Positions 38,401 through 50,106 of a stretch of 64,000 nt of DNA are shown one piece after another. The notes beneath the pieces were generated by a model that was not told where the DNA came from, did not search any database, and worked only from the letters and a program-made list of their open reading frames with translations. Location of the stretch: NCBI GenBank assembly GCA_963920665.1, contig OY987265.1, positions 35,035,001 through 35,099,000 on the forward strand, read 5' to 3'. Each line of letters begins with the position of its first letter. Position 1 is the first letter of the stretch. The position numbers were made by a program, and so were the translations under genes. Source of the DNA: Straminergon stramineum. Taxonomy: Eukaryota > Streptophyta > Bryopsida > Hypnales > Calliergonaceae.

Positions 38401-39632
38401 TATTGTTATGTTCTTATTAGGTTGGAGGTTCTTAAAGCAATTAGGCTCTATAATCACTCATTTCCTCAAGTGTACACTATTTGTACATGATGCTTCTTTA
38501 TTGTACTAGCAATGCACAAATTGTGTGCATTTGAGGAGGTGGGCGATTTTAGAGCACTATGCCATTTCGATTTCAAAAATTTATAACTAATTCCACTAAG
38601 ATTCAAAATATATGAAACAACTTAGATTAGATATTCATTCCATTATTCTTTCAAAGAAAATTTACCAAAAAATACTTCAAGAAGTTTCACCTCCCCAAAT
38701 TCAGTTTCAAGTCTTGAAATGGATGATTACTGGTCCTCTTACCTCACACCCATCTTCTTATAAACATTCCAATTTAAGAAAACAAATTCAAATAAGATAG
38801 AGATTGAACAAATTACTAGGTAGCTTTTGATTCATTATGTTAGCATGCTGAATATAAATATTGTGAGGTAAAGCTCCAAGGTTGAGGCTCATAACACATT
38901 TCAGAGTCCTCTGAAAGTCTAAATCTTGTAATGCTAAAATAAATTCTTTAGAATTTTCTAATGCTAAAAGAATTTCAGCGGACTGTAAACGTCTTCTAAA
39001 AGGAAAGCGCAATGCATGCTAGAGAAACTTGGATTTCTAAGTGCTGCAGCAACAAACAACTATCCATGAAAGTGACTATAAACTAAACTGAAGGCTAGGA
39101 CCTTCTCAATATGATGCATGAGGTCAAATACTCCTAAATTGTGTATGTAACCAAAGTGTTTGAAACCTAAATCGACTTGTTTGTGTGCCTCAAAGCTAGT
39201 AGTGTGGAAATTCGCCTCCAAAGTCCAAACCCTAACCCAAAACCTAAAACCAAAGTGAACCCATGTAGATAGGAGTCAATCAAACGACGGTTTAAGAAAA
39301 GCAAGAAAATACAAGAGATGCATGTCTTAGATGCATGAAGGTTAGGCAACTTACTTCCATCTTGGTCATTTCTTTGGAGGTTCAGGTTTGACCATAGCTT
39401 CAACTTCACCGACTGCAATTGCCAATGAAGAAAAGCTCGATCCAGCTCTAGTTGATGTTGAAGTGCCAACAACATTTTCTCCTTGCTCGTTGGTAGTAGC
39501 AGATGCATTCCTCATTGCAGCTCTCTAACTCTCAACGTTGGCTAAAGCTTGAGTCGATGATTCACCCCGGGAGCCAAACATCAGTACTCGTTGCTTGAAT
39601 GTTTCCATCTTTCTTTTCCCCTTGTCGACCAT
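35431..39632 (-). pseudogene. hAT-superfamily transposase pseudogene (BED finger, RNase H fold, hATC)
   Basis: Read on the minus strand, a start-like exon at 39632-39360 (MVDKGKRKMETFKQ…) is followed by an acceptor near 37938. A zinc-finger-like stretch comes next (VKCIMC…HKHQG, about 37860-37760), then a transposase core with SVSCDKVTTVDNQSW and, at about 37070-37155, GMHCVAHRTNLV. A last exon near 35640-35433 carries the hATC dimerisation pattern (ERTFSNVSFLKSKLRNRL). The layout resembles the ZNF862/KIAA1586-like hAT group. In-frame stops occur at about 39525, 37192-37194 and 36841-36843, and others further on, so it cannot make a full transposase. I did not identify its terminal repeats. 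Confidence 0.8.
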
Positions 39633-39659
39633 GGTGTTCACATATATGGATCCAATCTA

Positions 39660-40731
39660 GGAAGATGAAAACTTGACAATTTTAGTTTACACAAGCTGCA
39701 AGGGATGCAAAAAAATTGAATGTAGTGTTAGTATGGCACAAACAACATAACACCTACTTATATACAACATACATCTGGACTTGCAGCATATCTCTAACTA
39801 CTTGTAAACATTTAGAATTGCAACAGTCAAAGATTTCAGATGTGCATTAGATCCTAACTCAAAAACTCATAGATCTCACTTGCAACACTCAAAAATCTTG
39901 ACTTTCAACAAATCCCATACTTTCACCGATTTTAGACTTACAACTTCGTTTCATGCAAGCAATTACATTTCATATAGAACTTAGACTTATAGATCTAGAT
40001 TACAACTCTCAAAGTAAACCATGGAAGGACTGAAGAACAATACACTGTAGATTTCAGTACATTTCACACGTCCCACATGCTCTGATCTCTACATTCTCGA
40101 CTCATGATCATCAGCAAGTAAAATTCTGCTAATAAATTGTAAGGGCGTGGCCACATGAGCCCTGTGGAGCTCCCAACTTCTTGACTTCCCACTTCAACAA
40201 CACCGCAAGTTTGCAACACAACAATAGCCCAAAGTCCCAAACAGCCCAAAGCCCCAAATTCCAAAGTGATTTTGGTGGATCTAGCCCAACCCAAACAAGC
40301 CAATCAGCCAATGCTACATGGCAAAGTGGCCACCTCTCATGCCGTGATTGGCGTCAATGCCTCATGGCTTGACTTGTAGGACGACAATCACAGCATGGCA
40401 AAAATATTTTTTAGAAATTTGGCAGGGGCAATGCGTGATTAGCTGACAAGAACAACTTGCAATGCATGATGAGCATCAAATCCGCCTCACTTCATGTTGC
40501 AATACACTCCTATGTCATAGGAAATCAATGGCGATGGAGAGGGTTTAGCAACAAAGTTTCTGGTGAATCTAGCCTTTCAAAATTTTACCATTTCCATATT
40601 CCAAAAATGAGAGGCTGAGATTTCATCGCTTTTGAGCAAATTTTCGTGCAAAAACCCCCCGACGGTTTACAATCTGTATATTTTCTAGTATATTTGTTTA
40701 TATCATTGAATGTTCCACGAATGTAGCAGTA
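39660..40731. other. spacer between hAT relic and pogo-like element
   Basis: A short less AT-rich block at about 40030-40380 contains small ORFs on both strands that match nothing I know. No gene, RNA or clear terminal repeat is visible. It may include the unplaced end of the hAT element. Confidence 0.35.
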
Positions 40732-41230
40732 CACTAATAATGATATTTAGTGTTTGCAACACCAATTACGAAGTAAAACACTAAATGTCAACAATCTTTC
40801 TACTGTTGCCAACAGTAAATGTCAACATAGACACTATTTGTCAACTTAAGTAGTTAAATGTTTTAAAAGATTACATTTAGTGTTAGCAATTATTTCATTA
40901 AATTATAATGAAAAAAATAGAAACCTAAATACATTAATTAATGTTAAAAATTGAACATGAGTATTATAAACCTTTGAAAATTAGCATTCCATATTTTTCA
41001 TAATAAAAGCAAAAAAACTTAGAAAGGAGTTGTCTTTGCATAATAAAAATGAGAAATTTAAACAAAGACTAATTAAATTTACAAACACTTTAAAAAAAAA
41101 TACTCATTGAGTAAATCAAACATGAAAAATTCACAAATGATATTACAAAATGTATCATAGAAACTTGTAATTGAAGGAAAAAAATAGGAATTTCTATTTC
41201 GATACAATATAAAAAGAACAAAACCAATAT

Positions 41231-42810
41231 CTAATTTGGCCTACCAAATTGAGCTACATCTTGCCCATCAAAGTACGGTTGATTTTTGGCAACTATTTCT
41301 TGAAGATGTGGAAACAATTGATCTAAACTCCAAGAGCCATCAACACCTAAAGCCATCCCACATCGAATCATGGCTTTTCTAGCATAAGACATATTGTTGC
41401 AATCTACTTGTCTATTGACATCTTCAACACTATCAACTGCCAATTGAAGAAAAAATCTCTTACCAGGATTGGTAAGCTTACCAAACATTGACCATCTCCA
41501 CGAGTAGTATTTTGCCAAGCATTGGCTTCAATTAATTCTGTCTTCTTGGCTTTCCACCGCTTTGTCCAAGCATCTTTTATCTTTGAAATGATAAATGTAT
41601 CTGCACGGTGACAAAGATGTGTTGAGCAAGGTGGCAAATACTTCAAAACTGTTTGCTTTTCAACTAACACGGTCTCCAATCTTGGAGTGATATTGTGACT
41701 AGTACAATTATCAACCCAAATTGTTTTAGTTCGTTGTTGCACATCAACTTGAAATGCTCGAGATTCTTCAAAGTATAGAGGAAAAAGTTTTTGATCCATC
41801 CATCCTTTGGGTCCTGTTCTATAAGTCACACCTAGAATGTCATCATCAAAGCCTCTAATGGGATAATTACTATTTGCATTAGTAAATATTAGCATAGGAG
41901 CTTCTATCATGGCCCGACGTCCTCCAGAGATTCTAATAACCATAGTCATAAAATCTCCACCTGAAACCACTTCAGCATATTTGACAAAAGTGTCTCCTTG
42001 AAATCCTAAAGTACAAACGTTGTCAATGTTGACAACAAAATGAGTTTCATCAATATTTTCTATGAGGTTTTCATCTAACAAACCAAATTGAAATCCCCTT
42101 CGCAACATACCCAAATGGTATACTGTATGCACTTCAATCAATTGTTCTTTCTGTGCACTACATGTCAACCTACCTCGTTGAGATAATAGAACTATATTGT
42201 GAACATCCATAAATTGTTGCATCCAACTATGACATATTTTTTCTGTAAGTAATATATCATCTTTTGGATCTCTAGACTGGTGTCTGTATATAGAATCTTG
42301 AGCCAATAATATGCTAAGTGCTAGCTCAATTAGCAAAATTGAAGAAAACTTGACTCCTGTTTTTTTGAATCGTTCAAATGTATCAAGAAGTTTAGGGTAA
42401 AGCCACTGCACCCAATCAAAGCGTTTGTGGCCACGTCTAGAAGCGGCCTTTGTATACAACCGCTTTCGAACTCCAAGACAACTTCTGCTACAAGAAAGTG
42501 CCAAATTGGAATCTTCATCCATGTCATTGAAAAATTTGTCATGCAGCTTCCACCATTGTAATGCTCTCATAAGGTTGGCACTTTTCTGTCCTCAAAAGTG
42601 TTGTGGAAAAGCTCCAACTGTACGTCTGCAAAGGCCTCTGAGACCATGCAATGCCTCATCTTCAATCATCCAAGCAATGACATTTTTGCATGTTGCAATA
42701 GTAGAAACTTGTTGCAATGCACGTGAAGTACCAACATTTGGATCCAAATTGTAAAGAGGCGGAGGAGATTGGCAATGCACATTAACATTCATGGCGCTGG
42801 AAGAAGACAA
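41231..42810 (-). pseudogene. pogo/DDE_1-type transposase with one stop and one frameshift
   Basis: On the minus strand the frame opens at 42810, meets a TGA at 42592-42594 and continues in the same frame to about 41510. Similarity then shifts to another frame that ends at 41231. The catalytic triad is visible as NIDET (near 42055), VDNCTSHN (near 41710) and HRAD (near 41600), with 36 residues between the second and third Asp (DD36D). This spacing and the motifs fit DDE_1 endonucleases of pogo/Fot-type elements. With one stop and one indel it is a young pseudogene, unless the stop is removed by an intron, for which I see no sites. Confidence 0.85.
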
Positions 42811-42962
42811 ATCCTAAAATGCAAAACAAAATTATAATTAGTGATAGAATAATGCTTGAAAGAGATAAAGAAAGCTCATAAAAAAACACATTGAAAATCA
42901 AATCTAACATTTGAAATCATCTCTAAAACATTCAAAACCACCATAAATAACATATTTGGCTT

Positions 42963-43246
42963 TTAACCCCTAATGAACTAAAATTTTCTCACAAAGGTAT
43001 ACTCCTTCAAAGTATGTTGCCTTGTATTTCCATTAACCTAAGAAAAAATTTAAAATTAAATATCTCCTAAACCGTGCAGTCAATTAATTTGAATTTTTAA
43101 AAAGTGCTCACTTTCATTGTTAAATTCAAGATCCTATGGTTACATTCTATCTGATCTTAAGAAAAAATGAGAAAAAAAATTGCTCAAGTTATTGGTAGTT
43201 TGGGCCCATTTTGAAATAACACCCCCTTTGGATCATTAGCGGTTAA
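42963..43246. mobile_element. TTAA-flanked MITE nested in the pogo-like element
   Basis: TTAACCCCTAATGA at the left and TCATTAGCGGTTAA at the right are inverted with a single change, and both ends include TTAA. The 284-bp interior is AT-rich and non-coding. It sits 150 bases upstream of the transposase start, so it inserted after the host element and may have disturbed its promoter. Confidence 0.75.
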
Positions 43247-45164
43247 ATGACTGCCAATCAACAAGAAAAGATAAAATGAGATAATCTACATATGATGATC
43301 AAGGGCTTGCCAATGGTCAAGATTTAATAATACAATCTAAAATTAGTGAAATTCAAGCTTCATTGATGCATTGAATATTCTGATCATTATGCATTCATGA
43401 AGACAACAATGGGTTTAGATTCTCTCAAAGACTTATCTAAAGCTTGTGAGCTTGTACTTACAATGACTTTAGACCAAGGCTATATTATACATCAATCTCT
43501 CCTTTCTTTGGTTCAAAACCTTTCAAATCCACAACTGTCTAGGTCATGGAACAAGAAAAAAAATCATCAATCTTATAATTAATAAATACTAAAGACATCA
43601 CATTGAATTCTCACCCTTTGGCATTGCTCAAGGTTCATCAATATTAATTACAAAATAGTATACAGACTCACATGACCAAACCTTAGGTACTATGCAAGGG
43701 CAATTTTGTTGGTTAAGCCAACGCAATCTTCTTAAAAGAAATCTACTGAGCTCTCTCGACCATTTTGAGGTATAATCCTTCTATCAATGTATGATTTACA
43801 AAGTTGTAGAAAAGAATGGAAAATAATTGAAGACATCTTGCTACACAAAGTTGACTACCCACATTCACCACAAAGTGGAATGAAGTCAAATTCTAGAACA
43901 GTAGAGATGGATCCTCAAAGTTCTTTATTGGCCTCAACAATATAACTACAATTTAGAACTCTAGTTAATTTTTGCATCTAGACAAACTAAAATGAAACCA
44001 ACCACTCTATTTGCTTTGAATTATATGAAATGAGGATTTAATAAAAAAAGGTTGGACAACAACTGAAACTATCATAATCTTTGTAACGTTCATAACCAAG
44101 CCTCAAAACAAAATCCAGAGTCTTATAATGCATCTAATTTGACTATCAAATGGAATGTCATATCTGTAGCGGGTGTGGGCGGTGAGTTTGGAATGAAAGT
44201 AATCTCAAACACCTAAATAACTATTTGAACTTCTTGAAGCATCCTTTTCAATAACTGATTCATGCAACTCCTTCCAATCAACCAAGTGTGAAATTGTTTG
44301 CAAAGATAAAGAAAGAACCCAATTTGTTTGGCATAGAAATCTTCATCTTTTACCCTAGTCTCAAAACTTCACTATACCACCCTCAGCTCTCCCATAACCC
44401 CAGAATCCCACATTTAATCATTCATTCTGGGAAAAACTTACAAATTCCGAATCAACCTGGGAGTGACTTCTAATCCTAATTCATGGAAGATACAATGACT
44501 AGTAATCGTGCAGTCAACTCTTTCCTCGTTGAAATAGAGTCTAGAAAATGAAATATACTTCCATTTCTCCCTTCGAGTTGAGACCAAAAATCACAGCTAA
44601 ACTGTGAAATCTAACAGGAGGGCAAATATACATCTCTCAACTTTACAATTGACATATCTACAGAAATAAATCCACAATTGCTTCTCAGCTTCTGCACATA
44701 GAATGACTATAGTGAATCTTTCCACCAAATAGCAAGATTTCTTGCATCTTACAAGCAAGTTGGATATATTCTCTTTTCCTTGCCATCAACCAATTCAAAT
44801 TGAGCAACTGGATACAAATTCATTCTCTTCATGACGTACACTCTGATCACTTGTTGTAAATTGTGTCGCCTCCAGTGCTGCCCTGCTTGCCAAGGACCTC
44901 TCCCAATTCTTCTGACATCACAGGACCTCAAGCACCAACTTGCACGTCACTGCCTTGTCCCTTTTGACCAATAGAAAATGGGACACTACAAGTGAGCCAA
45001 ATGTGCAAGGCATGTGCGATTTAAATCAAGACTGTAAGCTCAACAAGAGCAAAGGGGAAAAAATTAACAAAACAAAATGGATCGCATGCCAAACCTTGTT
45101 AGACAAACAATTTCGCAAGTTATCTGGCAAAGAAAAGCTTCAATTCCAAAGGAAGGCTTAGAGA

Positions 45165-45310
45165 GGGTGGCAAGGTGGAAACAAAGGACGGCCTGGCAAG
45201 GTCAGGGAGGCAAAGAGAAACGACACTGAGGGAAGTTTAGGGTGGCAGAGAGAAAAGGCGGCGGTCAGGGAGGTGTAGAGAAAGGACGGCGAAGGGAGGG
45301 TGAACCCTAA
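45165..45310. repeat. purine-rich imperfect tandem repeat
   Basis: Phrases such as GGTCAGGGAGG and GAGAAAGGACGGC recur about every 45-55 bases in a G- and A-rich stretch just inside the right end of the pogo-like element. No coding frame follows the repeat. Confidence 0.5.
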
Positions 45311-45561
45311 ACACTAAATGCAAACTACTTGATATTTAGAGTGGGTGGGGTAAAAGTAAATATAACAATATTAATAACATAACACTAAATATCATTATTA
45401 GTGTATTGTTAGTATACTATCTCATGTGGTTTTTTTTACCACAAATGAAACAGAATTTCATTGCAAAGTGGTAAAATTACAAAGCCTACTAGCAACAAGT
45501 GGCATGGAGGGACACAAACATCCCAAACACAAACCACCACTTCTTTTTCACTTTTTTTTGT

Positions 45562-45779
45562 TTAATCCTCAAATGATATTGAGGACATTTTTTGTTTGAT
45601 GTATGACAAAGAGTCTTCCTATGTAGGATAGAAGTACAATTGTTCATCTTTGAAATTTTGTACAAAAAGGAGAGATTTTGCACAAGAAATTGACCTCTAT
45701 GGAGTATTTTTTTTCTTTTCAAATACATGATGTCACACATTTCCGAAAGGACTGATTTCCATGGTCACCAGTTCGTTAA
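45562..45779. mobile_element. decayed copy of the 230-bp TTAA MITE
   Basis: Aligns from end to end with the element at 48495-48724, with shared words such as TGATGTCACAC, CTGATTTCCA and GGTCACCAG. Its terminal repeats are eroded, so this copy is older. Confidence 0.65.
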
Positions 45780-47300
45780 TGCCGTGGTGGATGTTGAATG
45801 TTTATCGAATGAATTTTAAACTTTTTGGATGATAGAATATTTCATGTTTTTATCCCACGAATTTCTTTTCAAGGACCTAGCCAGGATGCACAATACATTA
45901 TAAGTGCTATGAAAGTCAACAATCTAGTGCATTGAAGGTTTTTGTTTTTTTCTATGAGGGTAGATTTCCAAAAATGATAGATTGTAATAGTCTACTTTTA
46001 AAGCTCCAATCTTCTTCAAATTGACCCTATAATTTAGTCAAAAATACACTTTAGGTGGTTTTCAAATCGATAGATCATAAACAAGGAATGGACACTCATA
46101 GGCCATATTCGTTATATTGAGATTTTTCGCAGATTTTGAGACAAAATGGTAGTTATTGGAAAATTCATTTAAAAAAATAGTAATTGAAACCAAAAATAAA
46201 TAATGCTCAAATAGTAATCCTATAATGAAATTCTAGAAGTTGGTGTTGTTACCTATTTATAAAAAAATACTAGTGAAGAGATAAAGTGGTTTATCTTTGA
46301 GTACAGGATAAAAATGAGACTGCAAAAAGTCTCAATATAATGAATATGGCCTTGACTAAGGGTAAAGTGGGAGTGCCTTAAAATTTGTGAGATATGGCAA
46401 ATTTAAAAATGATTTGAATAAATAAGTAAAACAAAGTCATAAAAGATTACCATAATTAGAACATAGAATATTGAATTGAAAAAAAACTCATGAAAATAAC
46501 AAACATTCAAATATTCAATCTATAATCAATTTTAGGAAGAATTATGAATTTTAGGTTTCAAATTTTATTAATAAATATTAGTTAGTGTAGTGAGTGAATC
46601 TTATTTAACCACTTTTCTTTTAAAAGTCTTTGTCAGAAAAAAATTCTAAGTTGAATTTCACAATACACATCTACAATTTTGGAAATGTAGACTACCCCAT
46701 GGTCCTTAAGGGGTTAAAATCCTATTTCAAAATTATTCCAAAATAACTTTCAGATAATATTTGAGTGTGAAATAAATTACATAAAAATAAATAAAAATGT
46801 CTACATGATGAATCGTTCCTCTAACATCCAAACACTTCCATCGTTCATTTTTTTCCATTTATTTTACATATGATTGTTTGAAAAATCTATATATAGATTC
46901 AAAGTGTAAAAAATATTGTTTGAAAAAATTGGAAGTTTTATTATATAAAAAAATATAAATTAAAAAAAAAGAATTTGAATTGAAAAACAACTTTTCTTCC
47001 CTTCAACTAAAAATGAGTGAATTTTTATCACTAACTCATAAAAGCAAGTGCGATTTCTTATTACATTTACACATTTTTATGCAACATGACAATTCATGAA
47101 GAACACAATTTAATAGATTTACTAACATATATGAAGGCTTAAATTTGGCACTTGAATGTCAAAATACTTTTTTTTTTGCTAGTGAAAGTTTTTAACGAGC
47201 AGAACTTCTCATGTTAGGATTTCAGCATTTTGTCATCCAAGCTTTCTTGTCATTGGTGGCTTCTAGGTTTTCCTGTTTTTTGAAACTTGTCATGTAAGGC
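45780..47300. other. AT-rich intergenic DNA with one embedded MITE
   Basis: No coding frame of substance. Apart from the inverted-repeat element at 46101-46351, a solitary CCTTAAGGGGTTAA (about 46706-46719) looks like one end of a TTAA element whose partner I could not find. Confidence 0.4.
46101..46351. mobile_element. inverted-repeat MITE (251 bp)
   Basis: GGCCATATTCGTTATATTGA at the left pairs with an inverted copy (…TCAATATAATGAATATGGCC) ending at 46351. The match runs for about 32 bases with few changes. Non-coding interior. No target duplication is evident, so the superfamily is unassigned. Confidence 0.7.
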
Positions 47301-48285
47301 CTAACCCCTCATCACCCAAGGGGACCAAAAGTGTTCTCACATAATTTCTAGTCCAATTCCAAGTGTTGTAACTTTTGCATTTGATGTCTGAATTCAATAA
47401 AACTTGTTGAAAATTTTGCATTCTCTCTTCTAGTTTGTGTGGTAAAATTTTCAGATCAATCCAAGATATATTGAGTTTTTGGAAGCCAATCCGAGTTCAC
47501 AAGTTCTATTTGAGTTCACCAAATTGCATTTGATGGCTACAACTTCAAGGACATGTATCTCCTTCATCCAATGTTCTTTTTCAATAAAATTTGTTGAACA
47601 TGTTCCCCTCGAAGTCTAGTCATTATTTGTAGTAAAATTTTCATGTCAATCTAAGTTGTTTTGAATGTTTGGGAGCAATTCGAAGTTCAAAATTTGAACA
47701 TTTTTGGATTATGGTGAACCTTGGAGACTTGTTTCTTCTTCATATAGTATTTGTTTCTAATAATATTTTTTGGAAAAGATGTGCTTACAAGTCTATTTTT
47801 TGTGGCTAAAATTTTATATCAAACCAAGAAGTAATGAGTGACCGAGAAGCATTTTAGTAGAAAGAGGTTCAAATTCTAATGTGTTTTTTGCAACTTTTCT
47901 TGCTATTTTTTGACATTTCAAAGCCATTTTGTAGACGCAATGAGCCAATTGAATGATATTTTTTTCACCAATGTGTTTGTATTTTGGTTTTGAATCATTT
48001 TGTAGTCTAAAGTTTCTTCATGTAAGTAGGTTTAGAGATTGAATTTCACCTCCAAATGTGTTTCTAGGTCAATTTCACAATCCTTTTTCAACACTAAAAC
48101 ATTCTAATCTTACAATCTACATGGCCCAATGACTCCAAATTTGATTCATGTCATCTACAACATATATACTACAAGATTGTACGGTTAAAATCTCTATAAC
48201 TTAGTGACATTTAGATCTATAACACTTCAAAAGCAAATGAATGATGTTTTTGAACCTATTCATGCCTTAGGCAATGAGGGGTTAA
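47301..48285. mobile_element. TTAA-type element, 985 bp
   Basis: CTAACCCCTCATCACCCAAGG at the left corresponds to the inverted right end CCTTAGGCAATGAGGGGTTAA. One TTAA is intact and the other has changed to CTAA. The interior contains several diverged tandem-like sentences (AGTCTA…GTAAAATTTTCA…TCAATCCAAG) but no ORF for a transposase. Confidence 0.6.
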
Positions 48286-48494
48286 GACACAATGTAGGTT
48301 TCCAAAAATATTCAAAAATTAGGCAATATGCATTGAAAAATTACTACAACATTTCAGACATTTCACTTGTAATATTCCAAGCATTTAGACATTCCAAAAA
48401 ATACTTAATTTATGTCTAAATCTAACCTTCACAATGGGTATGAATTTTAAAACGAATAACTGGGTATGAAAAGAAACCACAAGGAATAAGTACT

Positions 48495-48724
48495 TTAACC
48501 CTTGAATGATGCGGCAGACGATTATTGTCTGATGAATGACAAGGAATTCTCTTGTGTAGGACAAAATTGCAACTATTCATCCTCGGAATTAGGGGTGGAA
48601 AGAGAAGATCTTCTCTACTAGTTTGACTCCCAATGAGTATTTCTAGTTTTTCTAAAGTGGATGATGTCACACGGTTCCAATATGGCTGATTTCCACGGTC
48701 ACCAGCCCGGCATTCAAGGGTTAA
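48495..48724. mobile_element. 230-bp TTAA MITE, well preserved
   Basis: TTAACCCTTGAATG is exactly inverted at the right end as CATTCAAGGGTTAA, with TTAA at both borders. It is the better-kept member of the pair with 45562-45779. Confidence 0.8.
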
Positions 48725-49126
48725 GAAGCCAGTAAGTCACCACGAAATTTCGAAGTTTTGAAGGGAACTAAGCATTGGTCAGGACCGATTGAATTTAACG
48801 TTCTTCAAAGCACGAAATTCCATGCTGGAGTTTGAAATTGAGAAGGTCGCAGCCTCGCAGGGGAGCACGGACCGAGGAGGTTGACGGGAGCAGGTGGGTC
48901 TGAGGAAGCAAGGAGGTCGGAGGGGAGCAGGGAGGTCGGGGACGGACAGGAAATGGCCCCATCCATAACTTTCGACCGTTGCATGCAATGGATTTTCCAA
49001 TCCGACGTGTTCCAACCTACCCGGTTGACAGGTCAGCTCGGACAAGGCTTCTCGGGTTCCATGTTCTTGCCAACGAGGCACTTGTTCGTTAACAGAAACT
49101 TATAAGCTTAATTACTCAGTAGTAGT

Positions 49127-49166
49127 CTTCGTTAACGAAGGGAGAATTTTGTCTTCGTTAACGAAG
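49127..49166. repeat. pair of identical 14-base palindromes
   Basis: CTTCGTTAACGAAG occurs at 49127-49140 and again at 49153-49166, with a partial third (GTTCGTTAAC) at about 49085. Each is a perfect inverted repeat. They could be remnants of the CGTTAA-type MITE ends or protein-binding sites. Confidence 0.5.
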
Positions 49167-49351
49167 ATAAGCATCGCTCATCGTTATTGTTGCGGAAATT
49201 ACGATATCTTGGACAACTCTGATCGCAACTGAATGAGAAGGGAGTGCTCAGTATAAAGCTGAATGGGCCATCAATGTCAAGTATCTGTACTGTGACACAA
49301 ACAAGTCGGACACAAACAAATCGAACAAGCTTAGAGCTCAACAGCGTTAAC

Positions 49352-49425
49352 AAGAAACTCATATTGGATTCCCGGTGTTAAATTTCCCTGTGAGTCTCAC
49401 TTTCCCCGGTGTGATACACTGTGAA
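49352..49425. mobile_element. half copy of the 140-bp hairpin MITE
   Basis: Matches one arm of the hairpin at 49967-50106 (GAAACTCATATTGG, CCCGGTGTTAA, GTGAGTCTCACTTT) but lacks the opposite arm. Confidence 0.65.
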
Positions 49426-49701
49426 CACCTGCAAACGCTCAGATCCATTCAACCGATTGAGCTACCTTGCACACGTACCGGTCGGGATTGATCGATACAG
49501 CAGCTTTAATTTGCTTCAATCCAGCTTTGACAAATTCTTTGCAAGTAAGTTCAAGATTCAAGTGTACGTTTGGAAAACCTTGATCAAGTCTCGTGTTGAC
49601 CAACTGCAAAAGCTTGAAACTGAACCGTTTTGGTAACTTACTGATAGTACAAACTAAGCTAAGATGGCAAGAATGAGTAGCTTTCACTTGAAACTGAATT
49701 G

Positions 49702-49882
49702 AACGGATATTTCGTTAAAACGGCGATATTCCACAAACTTGGGACTTTAAGGTTCAGACCGCGCGGTCTGAAATGTATACCCCTCCTAGATTTCAGACGG
49801 TGTGGTCTGAAATCTACACCAGTCCTAGAAAATAAATGAAAAAATGGCGTATGAATATCGCCATTTTAACGAAATATCTGTT
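49702..49882 (+). mobile_element. 181-bp MITE with two internal 20-bp palindromes, copy 2
   Basis: Termini AACGGATATTTCGTTAAAAC and the inverted counterpart ending ACGAAATATCTGTT are flanked by ATTG on both sides (49698-49701 and 49883-49886). The palindromes are at 49753-49772 (perfect TTCAGACCGCGCGGTCTGAA) and 49792-49811 (diverged centre). It matches 16750-16930 in the opposite orientation along its whole length. Confidence 0.87.
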
Positions 49883-49966
49883 ATTGTTTTGGTAACGGTT
49901 CCAATATGTCCTATCAATCTGTTTGTAAACATTGTTCAAAGTCTATTTCTAAGAAAAGTAACTTTC

Positions 49967-50106
49967 ACAGGAAACTCATATTGGGTTCCCGGTGTTAAAA
50001 TCCCCGGTGAGTCTCACTTTTCCCGGTGTGTGATACACTGGAAACACCGGGAAAAGTGAGACTCACAGGGAATTTTAACACCGGGAACCCAAATAGAGTT
50101 TCCTGT
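49967..50106. mobile_element. 140-bp hairpin MITE with nearly perfect 63-base arms
   Basis: The left arm (49967-50029) and right arm (50044-50106) are almost exact reverse complements, separated by 14 bases. Arms begin ACAGGAAACTC and end CCCGGTGT. A transcript would form a long stable hairpin. No coding content. Confidence 0.8.

Larger units (their letters stand above)
40732..45403 (-). mobile_element. pogo-like (Tc1/mariner superfamily) transposon, 4,672 bp
   Basis: Perfect 23-base inverted ends start CACTAATAATGATATTTAGT and are flanked by TA at 40730-40731 and 45404-45405. Subterminal copies of (A)CACTAAATGTCAAC-like words follow at the left (about 40755-40880), and weaker ones lie at the right. 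A DDE transposase on the minus strand occupies the centre. The 2.6 kb between the transposase start and the right end shows no recognised second gene and contains a nested TTAA MITE. The perfect termini suggest a fairly recent insertion or mobilisation, although its transposase is broken. Confidence 0.88.

Noticed and set aside
38480..38800. ORF at 38612-38800 (+) as a separate gene
   Set aside because: It lies in the presumed intron of the minus-strand hAT relic, is 62 codons long in AT-rich DNA, and has no motif.
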